From Isoetes taiwanensis (lineage: Eukaryota; Streptophyta; Lycopodiopsida; Isoetales; Isoetaceae): a DNA stretch of 64,000 nt. The DNA lies in contig JAJEKV010000072.1 of assembly GCA_021234155.1 (NCBI GenBank), positions 1,716,526 through 1,780,525 on the forward strand, in the 5' to 3' direction. Under the pieces are notes generated by a model. The model saw nothing but the letters and a program-made list of their open reading frames with translations, ran no database searches and was not told where the DNA came from. Positions within the stretch are counted from its first letter, which is position 1; each line of letters starts with the position of its first letter. The position numbers and the translations under genes were made by a program. Shown here one piece after another: positions 57,966 to 64,000 of the stretch.

Positions 57966-58111
57966 AAGCTAGCTTGTTTTAATGTTTCACTTGTCTGTGT
58001 GCAACTTTTGTTTTCTATGTGAGGTCAAGATCTTTTTTTTGTAACCGTGTTTTCATCTTAATAATAAAAGTGCTTCTTTTGTAAAGTTTTGTCACAATCA
58101 ATGAAGTTAGC

Positions 58112-59460
58112 ATGCTTATCTTGGATTGTTTTATCTTAGACGGTGCACGCCCTCCCCCTTGGGCGACACCCGTGCAACCGGGCTATCTTACCCCGGAGCA
58201 AGAGCTCACTATTATGAAGCGGCAGCTTACTGAGCTCCAAGCCTACGTACTACAAATAAATCCACCTCAAATGCCACAGGAGTACAGACCAGAGATTCCT
58301 GCTCCGCAGAACCCGCAGCCGCCGCCAACCGCACCTGCACCTGTGCCCGCCACAGCAAGTCGATCTAAGAGGACACGCCCTAGTTCTTCCTCTGATGCTG
58401 CCTTGGAGTCTTCTAACTCTACCGCCCCGACCATGCCAAAACCAATAAAAAGGATTATCAGAAAACAGTGGATTCGACTATCACTAGCATTTGGAAGAAC
58501 CGGAAACTCGCACAATTTTTGGGCAAAACCAGGAATGGAGTGGATGCAGAGTCATGGTTGGATGAAATGCAGGAGTTTGGAAAGTCATACGGCATGACTG
58601 ACAAGGATACCGGCAAAGTTGCCACCACAAACTTTACAGGGTCAGCACGAATCTGGTGGAAAGGATATGCCCGCTCTCATGGGCTCACAAGGGGAAGGTG
58701 CCGCTATAAAGTCTTTGCTAAAGCCTTCAAGTCACATTATGTGCCTAGAGTGCATCATTGCCAATAGATCCAAACCTTCTACCGCCTGGAACAGAAAAAC
58801 ATAACCGTCCAGTCTTATACGGATGAGTTCATGCGATTACGCTTATACGTCCCAGGAAGTAATGAGCGTAGGGCAGTTGAAGGGTATATTGAGGGTTTAT
58901 CCCCTACCATAAGGAAAATAGTTCGAGCCATAGACCCTAAGACCGTTGCAGAAGCAGAGGCTAAAGCACTTAGCCTAGAAGAGGACATCCCGAAGTACCA
59001 TCCGCCACGACCCTCTTCGTTCACTCAGAACAAGGGGTATACACCTTACAGAGGGCGCTCACCTAGTCCAGGGCCTCCCGCCTCTACTGGATATCAGAAG
59101 ACTGAGAAGCAAGTTTCCTTCACCGTACCAGAGAAGTCTACCAACACTGCAGGAGCTTTCAGAGGTATCCTCCAAGCCATCCCTAGGGAGACCCGCGAAC
59201 AGCTACGTAGGGAGAAGGCCTGTTATCGGTGTTTCCGCCCGGGCCACCGTATGCAAGAATGCCCTTACATTACACAGACAGTGCAGGCTGCCCTGGCAGA
59301 TATGGATTGGGAAGACCCGGATAATGCTGTTGAGGATGATACGCCTGACTATATAACAGGTGAGTGTCACATTTATGCTCCCATTGAAACAGGTCAAGCC
59401 AACCACCAGCCCTCTGTCATTTCTACGGTCGGTCAAGTAGATTGTAAACCTTTGTCATTC
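58112..59460 (+). pseudogene. gag: gag (capsid and nucleocapsid), frameshifted
   Basis: ATG at 58112; Pro-rich N-terminus (RPPPWATPVQPGYLTPEQEL). A frame change near 58480 leads to the Ty3-type capsid homology region (FLGKTRNGVDAESWLDEM, FTGSARIWWKGYAR), then a TAG at 58765. It continues FYRLEQKNITVQSYTDEF and VEGYIEGLSPTIRKIVRA, a Ser/Pro linker and a CCHC knuckle, CYRCFRPGHRMQEC, at about 59220-59262. Role: particle assembly and RNA packaging. The copy is inactive as read. Confidence 0.9.
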
Positions 59461-59462
59461 TT

Positions 59463-60062
59463 ATGGATACTGGTAGTACTCATAACTTTGCATCTCCTAG
59501 AATGGCAGAAGCCTTGCACATCACCCCTTTGAGGTCTAAACCACGTCCAGTTACGCTGGCAAGTGGTGCCATACGCCACACCTGTGGTCACTATATCAAT
59601 TTGAATATTCAGCTGTCAGGGGCACCAGTTGCTTTAGGAGCAGAAATAATGGATATTGGCCATTATGATCTCATTGCGGGGATGGAATTCCTGGCCGCTG
59701 CCAAGGCCAACATTGACTGTGAGAAATGGGAGGTCACCTTCAATGCGGCCAATGGAGCCCGAGTTACTATAGCAGGTAAGCCTATTATGCAATGTATTTC
59801 ATTATGCCAATTGCATAGGGCTCTCAGGAGATTACAGATCACGGGCATGATTCGACTTGCTTCAGTGGAAGCTAAGTCCAAACAGGATGAAGCCCTTGAT
59901 GCCTTGCCTCCCGCAATAGACGTGGTTCTTCGAGAATACCATGATCTTTTTCCCGATGAAATCCATCGGTTGCCACCATTCGGAGGGGTGGAATGTGAGA
60001 TTACCTTGGAACCAGACACCAAGCCTACCAGTAAGGCCCCTTATCGGATGAGTATTCCAAAT
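59463..60062 (+). pseudogene. pol: pol: aspartic protease
   Basis: MDTGSTHNFASPRMAEALHI gives the catalytic DTG, followed by a substrate-cleft region (YDLIAGMEFLAAAKANIDCE, compare DVILGMDWL). It is in a different frame from gag (one-base shift near 59455), and runs out of frame at about 60060 just before RT. This segment includes the linker to RT (IHRLPPFGGVECEITLEPDT). Confidence 0.9.
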
Positions 60063-61324
60063 TGATCGAGCTTAAGAAGCAGTTGCAGGAACTCCTCAAA
60101 TTAGGCTTCATTAGGCCTAGTGTTTCACCTTTTGGAGCTCCGATACTCTTTGTTAAAAAAAAGGATGGCACCCTCAGAATGTGCATCGATTACCGTCAGC
60201 TAAATAAGCATACTATTAAGAATCGGTATGCCTTACTGCGGGCAGACGATCTTATGGAATCTTCGATCAGAATATCACCAGATAAGGATTAAGGAGAATG
60301 ACATCCATAAGTCCGCTTTCCGAACGGATTACGGGCATTACGAATTCACGGTGATGCCATTTGGCCTAGCTAATGCTCCGGCCACCTTTATGAGACTTAT
60401 GAATGATGTCTTCCGCGAATACCTTGACGATTTTGTCATAATATTCTTCGATGATATCCTCATATACAGTAAGACCTTAGAGGATCACGAACGACATCTT
60501 CGGTTAGCCTTACAGAAATTGAGGCGCCACCAACTATATGCCAAGTTCTCCAAGTGTCACTTTTCCACCACCAAGGTTGATTAACTGGGACATATTGTGT
60601 CCGCAGAGGGAATAGCCACCGACCCAGCTAAAATTGAAGCAGTCAAGGATTGGCCAATCCCAACCAATGTGTCTGAGGTCCGCAGCTTTCTAGGCTTGGC
60701 CGTAAATTTGTCAAAGACTTTGCCAAGCTCGCCACACCTTTAACCGACCTGACTAAGCATGATAAGGTTAGGGATTGGATGGCACATTGGAAAGACAAGG
60801 TGCAGATCGGATTTCAAGCATTAAAGGATGCGCTAACAACAGCTCCTGTTCTTACAATGCCAGATCCTCAAAAGGATAAGTGGGTTGCCACAGATGCCAG
60901 TAAAATTGCTACAGGGGGAGTCTTAATGCAAGAAGGTCGGGTTATCGCTTATGATTCTCGAAAGATGAATGACGCTGAGCAGCAATACCCCACGCATGAC
61001 CAAGAGTTGCTCGCCGTTGTGCGTGCTTTGTGCATTTGGCGGCATTATTTACTTGGAAGGCGATTCCAGTTAGATACTGATCATCAAAGCCTCCAATACA
61101 TCTTCACGCAACCCCATCTCAATATGAGACAAAGATGGTGGATGGAATTCCTGGAGGAATATGATTTCGAGCTCATTTACAAACCGGGCAAGCATAATGT
61201 TGTTGCTGACGCCCTTTCTAGACACCCATTCGTCACTCGAATGCATTGTAATGCTATCTCCACACTCTCCAGTGAGTTCGGGAAGCAGATTCAGCAGGCC
61301 CTTCCCATAAACCCGAAATTCTGA
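60062..61324 (+). pseudogene. pol: pol: reverse transcriptase and RNase H
   Basis: RT motifs: [53 protein letters not shown], then a shift near 60280, [36 protein letters not shown] and the catalytic FFDDILIYS (about 60450-60476). A TAA stands where LGHIVS should continue unbroken (about 60583), and a shift follows near 60700. RNase H: ATDASKIATGGVLMQEGRVI, EQQYPTHDQELLAVV and KHNVVADALSRH. A TGA at 61322 closes the frame. Ty3/gypsy type by motif wording and by the order RT-RH-INT. Confidence 0.93.
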
Positions 61325-62599
61325 GAGGTATGGCAAAGTGTATCTAAGGAAGCCAGAAAGGATAAGGAGAGAGAGACCTTCTGCCATTATAAGAAGGAAG
61401 CTGGACTCCTTTATTACAAGGACAAGTTATGTGTTCCCGAGACATCTGGAGTTCGTAAGCTCATTCTCCATGATACACATAACAGTCCTATAGAAGGACA
61501 TGCAGGATTTATAAAAACGTATTTCAAAATCCACTCTAGCTATTTCTGACTGGGAATGAAGAAGCATATCGCAAGGTATATTAAGAAGTGCCAGACCTGT
61601 CAACAAACAAAGGCAGAGCAGTTGCGTATTCCAGGAGAATTGCAATCCCTCGATGTGCCCAACGCTAAATGGGAAGTTATTACCATAGATTTTATCGTGG
61701 GGCTTCCACGCACCTTAAGAGGGTTTGATGCCTTAATGGTCGTGGTCGACAAACTTTCAAAGATGGCACATTTCCTGCCATGTCGTACCATAGACACTGC
61801 ATTGGATACCGCCTTGCTCTTCACGAGGGAGATATTTCGTCTGCATGGGATGCCCCGTACCATTATATCAAACTGGGATCCTAAGTTTGTTAGTGCATTT
61901 TGGAAGGATTTCTTCAGCACTATTCAAACTAAGCTTGCCATGAGCACAACTTATCATCCACAGACAGATGGTCAAACAGAGCGTACCAATCGCATAATTG
62001 AGGATATGCTACGTAATTATGTCTGGAACAAACAGTCTCACTGGGCAGACTACATTCATTTGGTAGAGTTTGCCTACAACAATGCCAGACAGGAGTCTTC
62101 AAGGATGTCTCCTTTCATGATAAATTATGGCTATCAATGCCTTACACCAGACACGTGGCATAACCCAGTATCAAAGGTCGAGGTTTCTCAGCAATTGCTT
62201 ACAGACATGCAAGCGTTAGTCGAGGAAGTACGGGCATACTTGACAGCCGCAAGAGCTCGGCAAAAGAGCCTAGCCGATCGACACCGTACTCCCTGGGAGT
62301 TTCAGGTCGGTGAGTCCGTCTGGTTAAAGATCAAGGTCAAGCAAGCCAAACTTAAGATTGGCAACTATAAGAAGCTTGCACCTAGATGGGCGGGACCAAT
62401 TGAGATCACCGAAAGGATAGGGTCTCAAGCCTACCGGTTGGATCTACCCGCAAATTTAAAGATCCATAAAGTTTTCCATGTAAGTCTTCTCAAGAAGCAT
62501 CATCCGGATCCGGAAGAGATTCTTGACACACCAACACTTCTCGAGATGACTGAGGATCAGTTGGAGATTGTGCCAGAAGCTCTCCTTGATCGTTCCTAA
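61325..62599 (+). pseudogene. pol: pol: integrase
   Basis: N-terminal HHCC zinc finger (HDTHNSPIEGHAGF then CQTCQQ) with an in-frame TGA at 61547 in a position where Trp is usual. Catalytic core: TIDFIVGLPRTLRGFDALMV (first Asp), ISNWDPKFVSAFWKDF (second Asp) and STTYHPQTDGQTERTNRIIE (Glu). The C-terminal GPY/F-like region reads LAPRWAGPIEITERIGSQAY then VFHVSLLKKHHPD, as in chromoviruses. The frame ends in a TAA at 62597. Confidence 0.93.
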
Positions 62600-62857
62600 A
62601 AGCAAACCCGCCGAACTCAGATCTTGCAATACTTGGTCAAGTGGAAACACTTACCCACAGAAGACGCAACATGGGTTCTTAAAGCGGATTTGGATAAGAC
62701 TTACCCAGACTTTATGAAGGAATACCAGGGCCGAACCATTCAAGATGCAATCATCTTCAGCCCGGATGGTAAGCATAGTGTTCTTTTAGTGCGACATGGG
62801 TCATATGAGCGAGATCCGGCAGGGATCATTCTAGGGGTTGGGTTATATGCATCTTAG
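62600..62857 (+). pseudogene. pol: Integrase C-terminal chromodomain
   Basis: In frame with the integrase after the single TAA: QILQYLVKWKHLPTEDATWV then LKADLDKTYPDFMKEYQGR. This is the chromodomain core pattern (YLVKWKGxxxxxxTWE). Chromoviral chromodomains guide integration to heterochromatin by contact with methylated histone H3 in known cases. Aromatic-cage residues are only partly visible. A tail of about 40 residues follows to the stop at 62857. Confidence 0.85.
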
Positions 62858-63302
62858 ATGGGGATTTGGGCATATAGGCATTCATGATAGGACGCATTCG
62901 TCCACGGCTATTATGGGAATATTCCCACTCCTTACGCCGAGACGACATGCAAGTCTTAGGCATGATAGGATCCTTGCATTCATATTTTTATTTATTTAAG
63001 GGGGTGGTTCCTTCAACCACACTAAACTTATTTCTTAAACACTAATGTATTCGCTTCTGCAGGCCAGTAAAATACTGCTAAGTTGCAGAAGAATCGAGGC
63101 CTCACTTCGGAGGCTAACTTGTGTTTTTGAGATAAAATTGTGTTTGACATGTACTCTTGAATAATTTCCTACTGTTTTGTTGAAGACAGGACTTCTTGTC
63201 CTGCTCCCTCCATATGTAACCCTTTAATGTTTTCAATAAATCAACGTTATCTTCACCATAATTATTCTCCACTAACTCTAATGCTGAGGATAGCATTAAT
63301 CC
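62858..63302 (+). other. 3' untranslated internal region
   Basis: No ORF of note. Runs from the pol stop to the polypurine tract. Contains AATAAA at 63235. Confidence 0.6.
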
Positions 63303-63316
63303 AAGGGGGAAGAATG
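63303..63316 (+). promoter_or_regulatory. Polypurine tract
   Basis: AAGGGGGAAGAATG immediately before the 3' LTR start TGACG; primer site for plus-strand DNA synthesis. Confidence 0.9.
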
Positions 63317-64000
63317 TGACGTTCCAGGTATCTATACGGTATACATATACATACCATGACACGTCACCAGTACATAGTGGGCCTAAGGGCCCAAGTGGGG
63401 GTTCGCTTATAATGGATTTTATTAGCTATGCTAATAAAACCAATGGATAATTATGGATTATAGTGGCATAATTAACCTAATTATGCTATTATGGTCTAAT
63501 TAACTAATGGTCACCAATAAGGGGGTGCCACCTGGCCCAAATCGATTGGCCAGGAGGCACTTACCATTTTGGGGAATGCAATACGGGTCCTACCCCCCAA
63601 TTCATCCCAAATTCGAATTGGGAGTGAAAAGGAGCAGCAGCCAGCAACTTACACTCGTTTTTGCCAACACTTACCCACCAGCCTCGAACTATGGATGCCT
63701 ACCGTGACCATGGCTCTAGCCAAGACACTGGTTAGTCAATAGATAGCTTCTTTCTCGCTGACACTTCTTTGAGTAGATGGAATGATTAAATTCTCTTTTG
63801 TAAGTTGTTCTGAACACTTGAATGATATTTACATTAGTTCTTTCTGCTTCTTCCGTGTATTGTGAATTAAGGGAAGGGTAGAGACCTAAAAGCCTCTTAG
63901 CATTAGAGATGTCTCTAGCTAGGTCCCTTAATACCCAATAATTGCGGCCTGTGCACAAGAGTAAACCTGGCTGTGGATGCTATGATATAGTTCAGCACTA
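63317..64000 (+). repeat. 3' LTR, truncated by window end
   Basis: Begins TGACGTTCCAGGTATCTATA and matches 52309 onward through 64000, with scattered substitutions and a short insertion (about 63553-63562). The remaining ~850 bases and the target-site duplication are outside the window. Confidence 0.95.

Larger units (their letters stand above)
52309..64000 (+). mobile_element. Ty3/gypsy chromovirus with histone-H3-fusion accessory ORF
   Basis: Order on the plus strand: 5' LTR (52309-53846), PBS (53850), leader, ORF1 with histone H3 domain (54472-55764), ORF2 (56002-57374), ORF3 (about 57567-57965), gag (58112-59460), protease, RT, RNase H, integrase and chromodomain (59463-62857), polypurine tract (63303-63316), and 3' LTR from 63317 running off the window. 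The chromodomain after the integrase places it among chromoviruses. Several indels and stops in gag-pol mean this copy is not autonomous. The 4-kb sense-strand accessory block before gag is not part of a standard chromovirus. Confidence 0.93.

Noticed and set aside
1..64000. CRISPR arrays, bacterial operons or plasmid features
   Set aside because: Direct repeats here are irregular satellites, and the genes are intron-bearing plant genes and transposons.

Overview
The window is nuclear DNA from a land plant. The evidence is spliceosomal introns, plant-type PPR proteins with a DYW tail, a full 26S proteasome RPN2 gene, plant-style Ty3/gypsy chromovirus, Helitron, CACTA-like and LINE sequences, and many microsatellites. 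The wording of the PPR repeats reminds me of ferns or other spore-bearing vascular plants, but that is a weak inference. Most of the 64 kb is transposon, repeat and pseudogene. The only complete conserved host gene I can assemble is RPN2.

Layout. 0-9 kb: a CACCA-rich minisatellite, then plus-strand RING-like, FCP1-like phosphatase and Ulp1-like protease coding regions. These face a minus-strand, two-exon transposase-like gene (motifs DFAENY, SDGAASQ, HGKGEHDG) that is broken by a 550-bp fold-back MITE. 9.7-11 kb: 3' half of an isovaleryl-CoA dehydrogenase gene (pseudogene), ended by a small CACTA-like MITE packed with ACGT cores. 11.5-16 kb: a multi-exon transposon-like gene and a kinase-like gene with lost catalytic motifs. 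16.7-17.5 kb: PPR pseudogene. 18.8-26.3 kb: tandem repeats, a purine tract, a 1.1-kb tandem duplication ending in a palindrome, and degenerate retroelement-like coding. 27.5-32.8 kb: RPN2, 14 exons, 1006 codons by my assembly. 34.4-35.3 kb: GAPDH pseudogene. 38.6-49 kb: LINE remnants and a Helitron-like composite holding a roughly 2.2-kb inverted duplication of a PPR gene fragment. 49-52 kb: weak gene candidates.

52.3-64 kb (to the window edge): an LTR retrotransposon of the Ty3/gypsy chromovirus type. It has a 1538-bp 5' LTR, an initiator-Met tRNA primer site, gag with a CCHC knuckle, protease, RT, RNase H, integrase, a C-terminal chromodomain, a polypurine tract and a partial 3' LTR. Between the 5' LTR and gag lie about 4 kb of sense-strand accessory ORFs. 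The first is an intact 430-codon protein whose last ~100 residues are a near-canonical histone H3 fold, preceded by an H3-tail-like segment with a TARKS (K9-like) motif. The second and third are acidic, of unknown function, and degraded. Gag-pol carries several frameshifts and stops, while the H3-fusion ORF is open throughout.

The retrotransposon-encoded H3 fusion, paired with a chromodomain integrase that could read H3-type methyl marks, is the best candidate here for an undescribed system.
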